Shown: positions 1-9,279 of the stretch, in pieces
Position numbering within the stretch: the first letter of the stretch is position 1
How the letters are laid out: each line of letters starts with the position of its first letter
Origin: Niastella populi
GTDB lineage: Bacteria > Bacteroidota > Bacteroidia > Chitinophagales > Chitinophagaceae
Reading direction: 5' to 3'
Length of the DNA: 64,000 nt
Assembly: GCF_002078015.1 (NCBI RefSeq)
Contig: NZ_LWBP01000185.1
Coordinates: 55,932 to 119,931 of the forward strand
The notes under the pieces: model-generated
What the model saw: the letters and a program-made list of their open reading frames with translations, nothing else
Told to the model about the DNA's origin: nothing
The model's database searches: none
Position numbers and translations under genes: made by a program

Positions 1-520
1 CCGCGATAACCGCACCGATCACTGGAAACAGAAAAAAGAAATGGGCGGCGGCGTTTTATACGATATGGGCGTATACTCCATACAGGGCGCCCGGCTGGGT
101 ACCAATATGGAACCGGTTGCTATCGTTTCGGCACAAACGTCAACTACACGTCCTGAGATCTATAAGAACGGTCTCGATGAAACCACCATCGCTACCCTTG
201 AGTTTCCGGGTGGGGTGCTGGCCGATATAAAGACCAGCTTTGGCGAAAATGTAAACTTTCTCAATATCACCTGTGAAAAGGGCGAAATAAAGGTGCAGCC
301 TTATTCGGCCTACAACGGGCAAAAAATAACCAGCCCGCTCGGTACTATAGAGCATCCTTATAATATACCCTTTCAGCAGGCAACACAAATGGATGATGAC
401 GCATTGAGCATTATGCAAAAGAAACCGATGATGGTGCCCGGCGAAGAAGGATTGCGTGATATAAGAATTGTGGAGGCCATTTATAAATCGGCTGCTACCA
501 AACAGCGGGTGAGTTTGTAA
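1..520 (+). CDS. Gfo/Idh/MocA family oxidoreductase, C-terminal part
   Basis: This is the 3' part of a gene that begins before the window; the frame is open from base 2 and the first in-frame ATG at 41 is internal. The visible part (about 172 residues) matches the C-terminal alpha/beta domain of the Gfo/Idh/MocA NAD(P)-dependent sugar dehydrogenase family. It has a GGGVLYDMGVYSIQ segment, equivalent to the GGG-x-L-x-D-x-G motif of the family, and the usual C-terminal segment that ends near a conserved RxVEAIYxSA helix. The Rossmann domain and the EKP motif lie outside the window, so substrate cannot be judged. About 240 bases separate it from the convergent peptidase gene. Confidence 0.9.
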   Translation, partial: RDNRTDHWKQKKEMGGGVLYDMGVYSIQGARLGTNMEPVAIVSAQTSTTRPEIYKNGLDETTIATLEFPGGVLADIKTSFGENVNFLNITCEKGEIKVQPYSAYNGQKITSPLGTIEHPYNIPFQQATQMDDDALSIMQKKPMMVPGEEGLRDIRIVEAIYKSAATKQRVSL

Positions 521-759
521 AAGTTCTTTGCCGTGTTAAGGTTCCCCACCGTAACGTGGTGGATTCCGCATCCTTTAACAGGTAAAACTTACCGTTGCGG
601 CAACCGATAGGCCGGCAACGTTGGGCATTGAAGGAATTTGTAACGGCGGCGGCCATGCCGCGCAATACCGCGTAGCCTGGCCGCATAGCGAATGGGTTGT
701 TCCCGGGGGCAGGGCCGTTAAATGGCCCGCCAGAAATGGGAATGCCGTTCCTGTAAGGC

Positions 760-2901
760 TTACTCCACTTTCCCCTCCAGCGCCAGCAAAAACGCATACT
801 GCCAGGCTTTGTCTTTTAAGTAATCAAAACGGCCCGAGGCGCCGCCATGGCCGGCTTCCATATTGATCTTGAAGAACAGTTTGTTGTTGTCTGTTTTCAG
901 CTCGCGTAATTTGGCTACCCATTTGGCCGGTTCAAAATATTGTACCTGCGAATCGTGCAAACCGGTTGTTACCAGCATATGGGGATAGGCTTTCTTTTCT
1001 ACGTTATCATAAGGCGAATACGATTTCATATACAGGTATTCTTCTTTCTGAGCCGGGTTGCCCCATTCTTTGTATTCCCCGGTGGTAAGGGGGATGCTGG
1101 GGTCGCTCATTGTGGTGATAACATCTACAAACGGTACATCGGCTATTACCCCATGCCAGAGATCGGGGCGCAGGTTCACGATGGCGCCCATAAGTAAACC
1201 GCCGGCGCTGCCGCCATTGGCATACAGGTGTTCTTTGGTGGTATAATTTTCTTTGATCAGGAATTCACCGCAATCGATAAAATCATAGAACGTGTTTTTC
1301 TTATGAAACATATGTCCCTGGTCGTACCACTGGCGGCCCATTTCCTGGCCGCCCCGGACATGCGCAATGGCATATATAAAACCACGGTCGAGCAGGCTGA
1401 TGACATTGCTGTTGAAAGAGGGCGACATGCTGGCGCCATAAGAGCCATAGGCGTATAACAGCAATGGATTGCTGCCATCTTTTTTTACGCCCTTTTTATA
1501 CACTATGGAAACAGGTATTTTCACCCCATCCCTTGCTACTGCCCATAGCCGCTCTGAAGTATACTCGTCTTTTTTAAAACCGCCCAGCACCTCGGTTTGT
1601 TTTTTAAGTACGCGTTGCCGCGTGTCCATATCGAAATCGTAGATGGAAGCAGGGGTGGTCATGGAAGTATAGGAGAAACGCAGGATGTTGGTATTGTAGT
1701 CAGGATTTACATTGGGGAACGAGGTAAAAACTGCTTCGGGAAATGTTATGTAATAGTCTTTTTTATCGGTGAAGTTTATAACCCGCAACTGGTTCAGGGC
1801 GTCTTTCATTTCACTCAGCACCAGGTGGCCTTTAAATACCAGCATATCGGAAATGAATACGTTTTTTCGATGGGCGATCACTTCTTTCCAATTGTTTTTT
1901 CCGGTTTTTTCTTCAGGCGTTTCCATAAGGCGATAGTTGGGCGCCTTCCAGTCGGTAAGCACATAGAACTTGTTGTTGTAATGTTCTATGGAGTATTGAA
2001 AATTTTCTTCCCGCGGTTCAAATATTTTGAACTCGCCGGTTGGGTGGGCTGCTTCGAGCAAACGGTATTCGGTCGACACCTGGTTCATGCTGGAATAAAT
2101 GCTAACATATTTTTTCGACTTGGTGCGGTAAACGCCAGTATAAAAACGATTGTCTTTTTCTTCATAAACCATTACGTCTTTGGCAGCATCGGTGCCCAGC
2201 TCATGACGCCAGATCTGGTAGCCCAGCAACGTAACCACATCTTTTTTAACGTAGAAGATGGTTTTATTATCTGCCGCCCATGCTATATTACCGCCTTCCA
2301 CATTGGTAATGATCTCGGGGTATATAACGCCGGTTATCAGGTTTTTGAATTGAAGTGTGTAAATTCTTCTGCCCACGGAATCAACCGTAAATGCCAGCAG
2401 TTCGTTATTGTCGCTTACTACACGGCGGCCGACTGAATAGTACTGAAATCCTGTGGCCATTAAATTCTGATCGAGCATGATCTGTTCCGGCGCTTCAAGG
2501 CTTTCTTTTTTCCGGCAAAATACGGGGTATTGTTTGCCTTCTTCAAAACGGGAGTAATACCAGTAGCCATTGTCTTTATAGGGAAGGGATTCGTCTTTTT
2601 CTTTAATGCGGCTTTTCATTTCAAGGAACAGTTTTTCCCTGAGCTCTTTTGTGCCGCTCATCAGGGTATCGAGATAGGTATTTTCTGCTTTCAGGTAATA
2701 CAGTACTTCCGGATTTTCGCGCTGGTTCAGCCAGTAATAATCATCGATGCGTTTATCATCGTGGGCAATAAATTCTTTGGGTTGCTTTTTTACAGTGGGC
2801 GGTGGAACGCCTTCCGGCCATTGAAATCCCTTCATAACAGGTGATGGTTGATTAAAGGCTACTAAGGTAGCAGCTATTAGTATAAGAATTATACTTCTCA
2901 T
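760..2901 (-). CDS. S9 family peptidase (oligopeptidase B-like), exported
   Basis: Serine peptidase of the prolyl oligopeptidase clan (S9A), closest in layout to oligopeptidase B, which cuts short peptides after basic residues. The N-terminal two thirds form the seven-bladed propeller. The C-terminal alpha/beta hydrolase domain shows the nucleophile in GGSAGG (Ser565), the acid in GLHDSQV (Asp650) and the base in EAGHGG (His685). The frame is open to 2991, but the ATG at 2901 gives 713 residues and starts directly with a signal peptide (MRSIILILIAATLVAFNQ), so it is preferred. The signal suggests a periplasmic enzyme, as is common in Bacteroidota and unlike cytoplasmic enterobacterial PtrB. 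It appears monocistronic. Confidence 0.92.
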   Translation of the reverse strand: MRSIILILIAATLVAFNQPSPVMKGFQWPEGVPPPTVKKQPKEFIAHDDKRIDDYYWLNQRENPEVLYYLKAENTYLDTLMSGTKELREKLFLEMKSRIKEKDESLPYKDNGYWYYSRFEEGKQYPVFCRKKESLEAPEQIMLDQNLMATGFQYYSVGRRVVSDNNELLAFTVDSVGRRIYTLQFKNLITGVIYPEIITNVEGGNIAWAADNKTIFYVKKDVVTLLGYQIWRHELGTDAAKDVMVYEEKDNRFYTGVYRTKSKKYVSIYSSMNQVSTEYRLLEAAHPTGEFKIFEPREENFQYSIEHYNNKFYVLTDWKAPNYRLMETPEEKTGKNNWKEVIAHRKNVFISDMLVFKGHLVLSEMKDALNQLRVINFTDKKDYYITFPEAVFTSFPNVNPDYNTNILRFSYTSMTTPASIYDFDMDTRQRVLKKQTEVLGGFKKDEYTSERLWAVARDGVKIPVSIVYKKGVKKDGSNPLLLYAYGSYGASMSPSFNSNVISLLDRGFIYAIAHVRGGQEMGRQWYDQGHMFHKKNTFYDFIDCGEFLIKENYTTKEHLYANGGSAGGLLMGAIVNLRPDLWHGVIADVPFVDVITTMSDPSIPLTTGEYKEWGNPAQKEEYLYMKSYSPYDNVEKKAYPHMLVTTGLHDSQVQYFEPAKWVAKLRELKTDNNKLFFKINMEAGHGGASGRFDYLKDKAWQYAFLLALEGKVE

Positions 2902-2965
2902 GTGACAAAGTTTGACGGCAATGAAATTACAGCATTTGGCTGCAATATTGTTACCGTTAAAATAA

Positions 2966-3000
2966 ACAGGTGGGCCGCCCTTGGAAGGCAACCCACCTGT
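2966..3000 (-). terminator. Rho-independent terminator after the ZU5-like lipoprotein gene
   Basis: A perfect 9-bp inverted repeat (ACAGGTGGG / CCCACCTGT) with a 17-base loop lies 48 bases past the stop of the minus-strand gene ending at 3048. Read on the minus strand it is followed by a T-rich run (TTTATTTT). It also separates that gene from the peptidase gene downstream. Confidence 0.7.
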
Positions 3001-3047
3001 TAAAAAGAAGGCCGTCTGCCCGCTGGCAAACGACCCATCCCTGAAGT

Positions 3048-4307
3048 TTACCAGCTCTTTCTTACCCTGAACCTGCCTTCAACTGTTGTCGTGTTTTTTA
3101 AATTGTTGCCAAAACCAGCAGGTGACATTACAAAGGTGCCTTTTATAAACCCGTCATCATCACCCATGCTGGTGATTGTAACCCCGCCGCCGCTGGGTAC
3201 AAATTCTTCAGCGCCGTTTATATAGGCGCATGTATAGTTGTTGCCGCCTGTTATATGATAATGCACGTGGGTGCCCCAGATAACTGCAGGGTCTTTGAAA
3301 GCATGGGTGCCAACGCCGCCAACAAACCTTATCAATACGTACCAGCCGCGGGCGTCGCCGTCCGAATCGGCCATGGCAATATTATCGGGACCCATTTTAA
3401 CCGCGGGGGAGGCCGGTTGTTTTACCCAGTTACCACCAGCCACTCTTACTTCTATTTCGCCGTCGTCGCCGGTTATTTCAATGTTTTTTACAAGCATAAA
3501 TTTTCCACGTTGTTTAAGATCGAGGTTAACACTGATGGCTACCGGATTGGGTGCATTCGGTACCGTGCCCGGCGCTTTGTAAACAGCTTTGGCGCCATTC
3601 GCTTGCAGGTTGCCTGCACCGGCCAGTTTCCATTCTTTTATATTGGTAGTGGCTATCGAAATTTTCTTACCCATCGGAACCTGCGAACCGGGTGTAAGCG
3701 GGGCCAGAATATCTTCGGTGCAAAACACTTCCAGGTCGGCTGTGCCGTTAACCGGTAACATGGATGCGGAGCTTACCAGGTAAAAACTTTCAAAGAGGCT
3801 CCAGTCGCTAAAGTGAGTGGTTGTTACTCTTGCCTTTTTATTCTCAGGGTCGATAACGGTGCTGCCCTGCGCCTGCCAGATGCCTTTATCGTCCTGGTAG
3901 GCAATGCCCAGCGCTTCGGGTAGGGTGTTTATGATCTCCTCTTCATTATACGAAAACTCGATGGTTACCGGTTTGCTGAAGGTAACATTGTGCGGCATAA
4001 GGCGGTATGCCTTACCGATAGCAAGCGGGTTTTGATTGCTGATCGACTGAACGGTGAACTGTTGTGCTGCTGATACGGCGCCTGCGGGGATCGACAGTTT
4101 TATACGTCCATCGGCACTGGAAATGGCGCCCCCTTCCGCGCCAATTGTTTTTACGCTGGCTGCGGTGGCATCGGGTAAACCTACAGGCGTTGCCACGCCT
4201 TCGCCATTGTATACTGGATCAGGTTGGGCGTTGTTATCTTTTTTACATGCGAACAAAAGGAACATCAATGCACAGCCCGTGATGGCTGCGGTAATTCGTT
4301 GTAACAT
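3048..4307 (-). CDS. ZU5-domain-like lipoprotein
   Basis: Predicted lipoprotein of 419 residues: the signal peptide ends in a lipobox with Cys21 (FLLFAC), followed by a charged KKDNN linker. Residues about 55-145 resemble the ZU5 fold used in surface and adhesion proteins. The visible marks are the GAEGG start, an LxIPAGA core and a (V/T)TFSKPVTIEFSY strand. The rest is beta-rich without a recognised domain. No catalytic motif is visible. The likely place is the outer membrane or cell surface; the function is unknown. It is a single gene with its own terminator at 2966-3000. Confidence 0.75.
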   Translation of the reverse strand: MLQRITAAITGCALMFLLFACKKDNNAQPDPVYNGEGVATPVGLPDATAASVKTIGAEGGAISSADGRIKLSIPAGAVSAAQQFTVQSISNQNPLAIGKAYRLMPHNVTFSKPVTIEFSYNEEEIINTLPEALGIAYQDDKGIWQAQGSTVIDPENKKARVTTTHFSDWSLFESFYLVSSASMLPVNGTADLEVFCTEDILAPLTPGSQVPMGKKISIATTNIKEWKLAGAGNLQANGAKAVYKAPGTVPNAPNPVAISVNLDLKQRGKFMLVKNIEITGDDGEIEVRVAGGNWVKQPASPAVKMGPDNIAMADSDGDARGWYVLIRFVGGVGTHAFKDPAVIWGTHVHYHITGGNNYTCAYINGAEEFVPSGGGVTITSMGDDDGFIKGTFVMSPAGFGNNLKNTTTVEGRFRVRKSW

Positions 4308-4421
4308 GGTGGTGATGATTTTTACACTGTTATTTTCAGTGCAGCAAAACTAGCAGCGGGCAGGCGGGTGAGGTAGCGGATGATGTATGAATTGAGGATT
4401 ATACTATACCTGTTGAAATAA

Positions 4422-5150
4422 TCACGGTTGCGCTTCCGCTTTACGCATATGATAAGCCATTTTTGCGGTGAAACCCAGTTTGCGAATGAGGCGGTAATTC
4501 ACTACAGCGCCAACGGGAGCACCTATCAGCGGTATGAGTTGTGCGAGTTTCGCCAGATCGATATAATCTCTGTACTCCTGTTGAAAACTGCGCCATTCGA
4601 ACTGGTTGATATCGGCGGGAAGGCTTTTCGATTTTTCATCCCAGTTCTTCATTTCCATAAATACATTTCGCCTGTGTTGGGCAGATGAAAAGGCAAGCTG
4701 GAAAATATGCAGAATATACACCCGCTCGCGATAGTCGTTCACCGGGAAACCATAAAGGGATGCGATCTCGAACAGCAGTTTGATCTTTATCGCAATCAGC
4801 AACGGGAAATCTGCAAGTCCCAGTAATATACCGCCCGCCCCGGTAATAGCGCCTTCGGCTGCTGCCGTGGTGCGGTATTTCTTTATTGTTTCTTCAACTT
4901 TGCGGTCGGTTTCTATGAGCGCAAGGCGTGTTTTATTATTGCGGGTAGTGAGTTTGGCGCCAAACAGCACGCCCCTGATCATTTGTTTTATGGTGGTGGT
5001 AATTACCTGGTGCACTTTTTCCGGTATGATGCTGTTGATCTTGTCCTGTGCGCTTTTCGACAGCCTGTTGAGAATGCCGGGCCGCCGCATCATTTTCCGC
5101 TGCCAGGTTTGCAGCTCACGCATCATTATGTGCTCGTAGGTTGTTGTCAT
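4422..5150 (-). CDS. EcsC family protein
   Basis: The 242-residue protein matches the EcsC family. An N-terminal amphipathic, basic region is followed by a Gly-rich hydrophobic segment (about residues 97-120, EGAITGAGGILLGLADFPLL) and the conserved Y-R-E-R-V motif near residue 140. EcsC was named from the Bacillus Ecs ABC operon, but bacterial EcsC-like proteins usually stand alone, as here, and their biochemical role is not known. The gene is divergent from the caspase cassette, with 365 bases between. Nothing in the sequence ties the two together beyond position. Confidence 0.8.
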   Translation of the reverse strand: MTTTYEHIMMRELQTWQRKMMRRPGILNRLSKSAQDKINSIIPEKVHQVITTTIKQMIRGVLFGAKLTTRNNKTRLALIETDRKVEETIKKYRTTAAAEGAITGAGGILLGLADFPLLIAIKIKLLFEIASLYGFPVNDYRERVYILHIFQLAFSSAQHRRNVFMEMKNWDEKSKSLPADINQFEWRSFQQEYRDYIDLAKLAQLIPLIGAPVGAVVNYRLIRKLGFTAKMAYHMRKAEAQP

Positions 5151-5515
5151 ATTCTAATTTACGACATGGTTCAGGTATCTATGTAAAAGATATGCCAACC
5201 GGTAAACCAGCCAGGCAGGAATACTGTTGCAACTTCTTTCTGTTTAAGAAATTATGATCATATAAAAAACGTGAAAAACACCCGGATTTTATCGGCTATT
5301 TCATTGTAATTCTACAATCAGATTGTGGATTCTCAAAGAGGATCTTTTTCAATAAGTTATATACCACGGCGACACAGGTGGGTGTGCTATGCATATCCGT
5401 TTGTGTCGCATTGCGTTATATTTAAATGTGTATAGTACAGCAATGGTGCCCGCACCAGTTGCTTCACAGCAGGTATAGCCAGCATCCATCTACTTTAACC
5501 TTCAATTGTATAGCT
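5151..5515. other. Intergenic region between divergent EcsC and caspase genes
   Basis: This 365-base region must hold the promoters of both divergent units. A TATATTTA at 5417-5424 resembles the Bacteroidota -7 element TAnnTTTG, but the only nearby TTTG (5400-5403) is 13 bases upstream rather than about 20, so no promoter is claimed. The caspase frame stays open back to an ATG at 5426, but that stretch shows no family similarity. No repeats, hairpins or small genes were recognised. Confidence 0.4.
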
Positions 5516-8155
5516 ATGTCAAATGCGTATTCACTCCACCTCGGGCTGAACAATGTAGATCCTGATCATTACGACGGCTGGAACGGCCAGTTGTATTGTT
5601 GTGAGAACGACGCGCTGTTCTATCATGAAATGGCAGAACGGGCCGGTATTAAGAACCGCAAATTGTTATTGTCAGGCGGCAGCCAGGGTGCGGAAATGCC
5701 TGTTTCGGCCAACCTCGATAAATATCTTGAACAATTCAGCAAAACATTGAAAAGCGGCGATTTTCTTTTTATCACCTATTCGGGCCATGGCGGACAAATA
5801 AAGGACATAAACTTCGATGAAGAAGACAGTGTAGATGAAACCTGGTGCCTGTACGACCGGCAGTACCTCGATGATGAATTGTGGGAACATTTCAGCCGGT
5901 TCAAAAAAGGCGTTCGCATTCTTATGATCTCCGACAGCTGTCATAGCGGAAGCGTGGCGCGGGCGATCGATTCGCCAAAAGATGCAGAAGTGGCCGGTTT
6001 GCTGGAAGATATCTTTAAGAAAATGAATCTGGTTACGCGCAATGCGCCAAAGGATATTACATTCAACTCATACAGCAAACATAAAGAACAATATTACGGC
6101 CCCACGCACAAACCCATCGTTGTAAAGGAAGATATCCCGGCCACGGTATTGCTGCTGGGCGCCTGCCGCGATGAAGAGCTGGCCAGCGAATGGGACGGCT
6201 ATGGACTGTTCACCAGTACCATCAGGAAAGTGCTGAGCATGAATAAAAGTATTGGCAGTTATGACGACTGGCACGAAAAGATTACACAGCAAATACCGGC
6301 CATTCAGCATCCTACGCTGTTCACTTATGGTTCGGGCGCTGATCTTTTCCGGAAGGAAAAGATCTTCCAGGTGGGTAATGGACAAAGTCCTTTCAGCTTT
6401 TTTGATCCCGAACAAAATACGGTTCCTGAAAAAGTGAAGGAGAACCTGCTTGTTGATTTTGGGAAAACCGCACCGCAATTGAGATCAACGGAGTATAAAC
6501 CAGCGCAACATCTCAAACGCGATATGCCTGATACTCCTTCCATTCATTTAAAAGAAACAGCTCCCGATACCACCAGTTCATGGGATGAAGCCTACAAAGC
6601 GTATTTTTCACTGCGGGCCGAACACCCTGAAGTTTTTGTTGAGCCCGATGTAAAAAGCAAATACCTGAAAGAATCACCGCTCTCCAAATCGGCCGATGGA
6701 AACAATTATATGTCTAACTGGCCCAAACCGCCCAATACGCTGGGCATAGATGAATTCATCTGGCACCTCGGCGATAACCATTCCCAGCTAAGAAAGGCGG
6801 CGCAAAGAGTAAAGGAGAAAATGAAATTAACCGATGTGCTGGATACGGTTCCAGACGACATGGTGAAAATTGCGCACATCGATACGGGGTATATCCCTTC
6901 GCACCCGGCCACACCGAAATACCTGGTAAAAGATGCCGGCATCAGTTTCGTAGGCGGCGAACCCGATAACAAGGGCACCGATATAATGCAAAACCGCATA
7001 AAGTTCCTCGAGCAGGATGGACATGGTTCTGCCACGTTGGCCATACTGGCGGGTAACTTCATAAAGAAAGAGGATGCCTATGCAGGTTATGAAGGTTTCT
7101 TTGGCGGCATACCATTCGCCAGAGTGATCCCTGTTCGCATTTGCGATACGGTTTACAATTCATTCAATGCAAACGATGTGGCCCGGGGTATTGAATATGC
7201 CATTGAAATGGGATGCGAAGTGATCTCCATGTCGATGGCCGGTTATCCAACGCGGCGGGTGGCCCGGGCGGTAAATAAAGCGTATGAGGCCGGCGTGGTG
7301 ATTGTTACAGCCGCCGGTAATAATTGGGTAAAAGGCATCAGTAAACTAACGCCCAAAGCAGTAATGTATCCTGCGCGGTTCGACCGCGTAATTGCTGCCT
7401 GCGGTGTTTGCTTTAATGAAAAGCCTTATGATTTTGCAGCGAACGAAGAAGAAATGAAGTTGCGTTCCGAAGGCGGCGATACCATGCAGGGTAACTGGGG
7501 GCCCGAAAAGGCAATGAGAACGGCATTGGCTGCGTATACGCCCAACCTGGCATGGGCCAACAATAATCCCAACAGCAAATACCGCTTTTCAAGAACCGGT
7601 GGCGGCACTTCATCAGCTACCCCGCAAATTGCGGCGGCCGCCGCATTATGGATCGCATATAACCGGCAGGAGCTGGCAGATAAACAATACAAAGGCACAT
7701 GGAAACAGGCAGAAGCGGTGCGGCAGGCCCTGTTCCAGAGCGGTGGAATCGATTATCCCGGGTATAAAAAATATTACGGCAATGGCTCTTTAAAAGCAAG
7801 CGCAGCACTGGATGTTTCGGCCGATATTTTCAATATGGAATTGAAACAGGCAGAAGAAGCGTCGGTAAGTTTTTTGGGAATCGGTAAATTCGTATCACAA
7901 TGGTTCCGGGCATTGCCTGCAAAATCGGCGCTTCCCGAAACAGTACCGCCCACCGATAAACAAATACAGGAAATGATGTCGGTTGAAATAATGCAGGTCA
8001 TGTATAAAGACCCGGCGTTGTTCGAGTACCTCGATACGATTGACCTGGATGGCGCCGACGCAGATTTTTTTAACCGTGCGGCCGCGCGCGATAAGTTCAA
8101 ATCGCTTATCAAAACCTCGGCCTATGCATCGGCCACCTTAAAAGCTTTGTTGTAA
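5516..8155 (+). CDS. Caspase-like (C14) / subtilisin-like (S8) double-protease fusion
   Basis: A protein of 879 residues with two complete protease domains. Residues 1-280 are a metacaspase-type p20 fold: the base His91 in YSGHGG and the nucleophile Cys142 in ISDSCHSGS. After a linker (about 285-445) comes a subtilisin-like domain with Asp456 in HIDTG, His503 in DGHGSA, the oxyanion Asn602 in AAGNN and Ser699 in GGGTSSATP. A C-terminal helical tail of about 110 residues follows. There is no signal peptide, so both proteases are expected in the cytosol. The ATG at 5516 is chosen because the caspase fold starts there; an upstream ATG at 5426 would add 30 unrelated residues. It is the first gene of a unit with the CHAT-like gene 13 bases downstream. 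The substrate is unknown; mutual activation of the two protease halves is an inference. Confidence 0.92.
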   Translation: MSNAYSLHLGLNNVDPDHYDGWNGQLYCCENDALFYHEMAERAGIKNRKLLLSGGSQGAEMPVSANLDKYLEQFSKTLKSGDFLFITYSGHGGQIKDINFDEEDSVDETWCLYDRQYLDDELWEHFSRFKKGVRILMISDSCHSGSVARAIDSPKDAEVAGLLEDIFKKMNLVTRNAPKDITFNSYSKHKEQYYGPTHKPIVVKEDIPATVLLLGACRDEELASEWDGYGLFTSTIRKVLSMNKSIGSYDDWHEKITQQIPAIQHPTLFTYGSGADLFRKEKIFQVGNGQSPFSFFDPEQNTVPEKVKENLLVDFGKTAPQLRSTEYKPAQHLKRDMPDTPSIHLKETAPDTTSSWDEAYKAYFSLRAEHPEVFVEPDVKSKYLKESPLSKSADGNNYMSNWPKPPNTLGIDEFIWHLGDNHSQLRKAAQRVKEKMKLTDVLDTVPDDMVKIAHIDTGYIPSHPATPKYLVKDAGISFVGGEPDNKGTDIMQNRIKFLEQDGHGSATLAILAGNFIKKEDAYAGYEGFFGGIPFARVIPVRICDTVYNSFNANDVARGIEYAIEMGCEVISMSMAGYPTRRVARAVNKAYEAGVVIVTAAGNNWVKGISKLTPKAVMYPARFDRVIAACGVCFNEKPYDFAANEEEMKLRSEGGDTMQGNWGPEKAMRTALAAYTPNLAWANNNPNSKYRFSRTGGGTSSATPQIAAAAALWIAYNRQELADKQYKGTWKQAEAVRQALFQSGGIDYPGYKKYYGNGSLKASAALDVSADIFNMELKQAEEASVSFLGIGKFVSQWFRALPAKSALPETVPPTDKQIQEMMSVEIMQVMYKDPALFEYLDTIDLDGADADFFNRAAARDKFKSLIKTSAYASATLKALL

Positions 8156-8168
8156 TAAACCGATCACC

Positions 8169-9227
8169 ATGAGCAAGCCAACTTTCTATACCGCTTTTTC
8201 AAACAGCATTACCGATGTGATCCCGAATTTGAGTGAAGAAGCAATGAAGATCAGCGACCTGCTGCAGGAACTGGCGTTTAATGATAAACTTTATTATATA
8301 AAAGATGAAGTGTTCAGCTTCGACCGGCTGCTGTTGAATTTTGGCAAGTATGGCCGGCGTATCGACATCTTTTATTTTTCGGGCCATGGCGTGGATGGCT
8401 GTTTACAGCTTTTCAGGAACTTTACCATTCAGCCCGCGGAAATGTCTGACATCGTGAATACCTCGCTGAAGAACGCCAAACTCATCTTTTTCAATGCCTG
8501 TGAAACCTTCAAGCTCGCACAGCACATCATAGATGAACGGCAGATATCAAAAGATAACCTCGTCATTATTTCCTGCAAGAACAAGATCAATAGTTTTATT
8601 GCCGAACGGTTCGCCACTTTGTTATTTACGCAGATCGGGCAGCCCGGTACTTACCGCGAAGCATACGACCAGGCAAAAAGCCTTATGAAAGCCATTCATA
8701 AAGATCTCCGGTTCAAAGAATTCGACTGCCGTAAAGATGTAACGGATGCCGCTGATGATTTTGATATCGGTTATATTGAGATCAAGGCCGAAAAACGTAT
8801 TGAAGAGGAGGAAGATTGTACCCCTGTCATAACGGCTTCGGTAACCGGGAAGAAAGCAAAAACTTCCATTATCGGTAAAGACAAACTTACCCGCGATGCG
8901 CTTACTTCTAATTACGTACACGAAGTAGTGGAATCCATTGCCGCAAACCCCCAGACAATTCAAACCGGATCGCTGGAAATATTAAAGAATGCACTCGTAA
9001 GCGCCGAGCAGGTAGCAAAGGGCGAAAAGAAAAATAAACAGATGGCCGAGCTTTTTAAAAAGGCTGCGGAACTGCTGCCCGGTTTCAGCTCGCCCAGCGC
9101 ATTCGACTCGCTGATCAATGCGGAAAAGAATATCGACAACCCTTCCGTTAAAAGCCTTATCAAGTCGAAGCTCTCCGGCAACACCATAGGCGGTCTTATC
9201 GAAAAGCTTACCAGTATAAAACTGTGA
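8169..9227 (+). CDS. CHAT-like caspase-fold protein
   Basis: A 352-residue protein whose first 180 residues look like a CHAT-type cysteine protease: His73 in YFSGHGVDG and Cys111 in FFNACETFKLA, each at the end of a hydrophobic strand. This spacing fits CHAT (caspase HetF associated with TPRs) better than classical caspases. The C-terminal half (about 200-352) is charged and helical, with no TPR units seen, and may be a partner-binding region. It lies 13 bases after the caspase-subtilase gene and 52 bases before the caspase-lipase gene, on the same strand, so one transcript is likely. CHAT proteases act as effectors in type III CRISPR and gasdermin systems; no gasdermin or sensor gene is visible here. 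Confidence 0.75.
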   Translation: MSKPTFYTAFSNSITDVIPNLSEEAMKISDLLQELAFNDKLYYIKDEVFSFDRLLLNFGKYGRRIDIFYFSGHGVDGCLQLFRNFTIQPAEMSDIVNTSLKNAKLIFFNACETFKLAQHIIDERQISKDNLVIISCKNKINSFIAERFATLLFTQIGQPGTYREAYDQAKSLMKAIHKDLRFKEFDCRKDVTDAADDFDIGYIEIKAEKRIEEEEDCTPVITASVTGKKAKTSIIGKDKLTRDALTSNYVHEVVESIAANPQTIQTGSLEILKNALVSAEQVAKGEKKNKQMAELFKKAAELLPGFSSPSAFDSLINAEKNIDNPSVKSLIKSKLSGNTIGGLIEKLTSIKL

Positions 9228-9279
9228 TCACCATTCAGCCACCCATTCATTTTTCATCACTTCAACACGACAATTGTTT

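Noticed and set aside
495..797. Minus-strand open frame in the gap after the first gene
   Set aside because: It overlaps the ends of both neighbouring genes and shows no family features; the 240-base gap was left unassigned.
1597..2436. Plus-strand open frame of 279 codons opposite the S9 peptidase
   Set aside because: It lies fully within the peptidase gene on the other strand, has no recognisable domain and has the Phe/Val-rich composition typical of antisense shadows.
5400..5424. TTTG...TATATTTA as the promoter of the caspase cassette
   Set aside because: Spacing is 13 instead of about 20 bases and the last base of the -7 box does not match.
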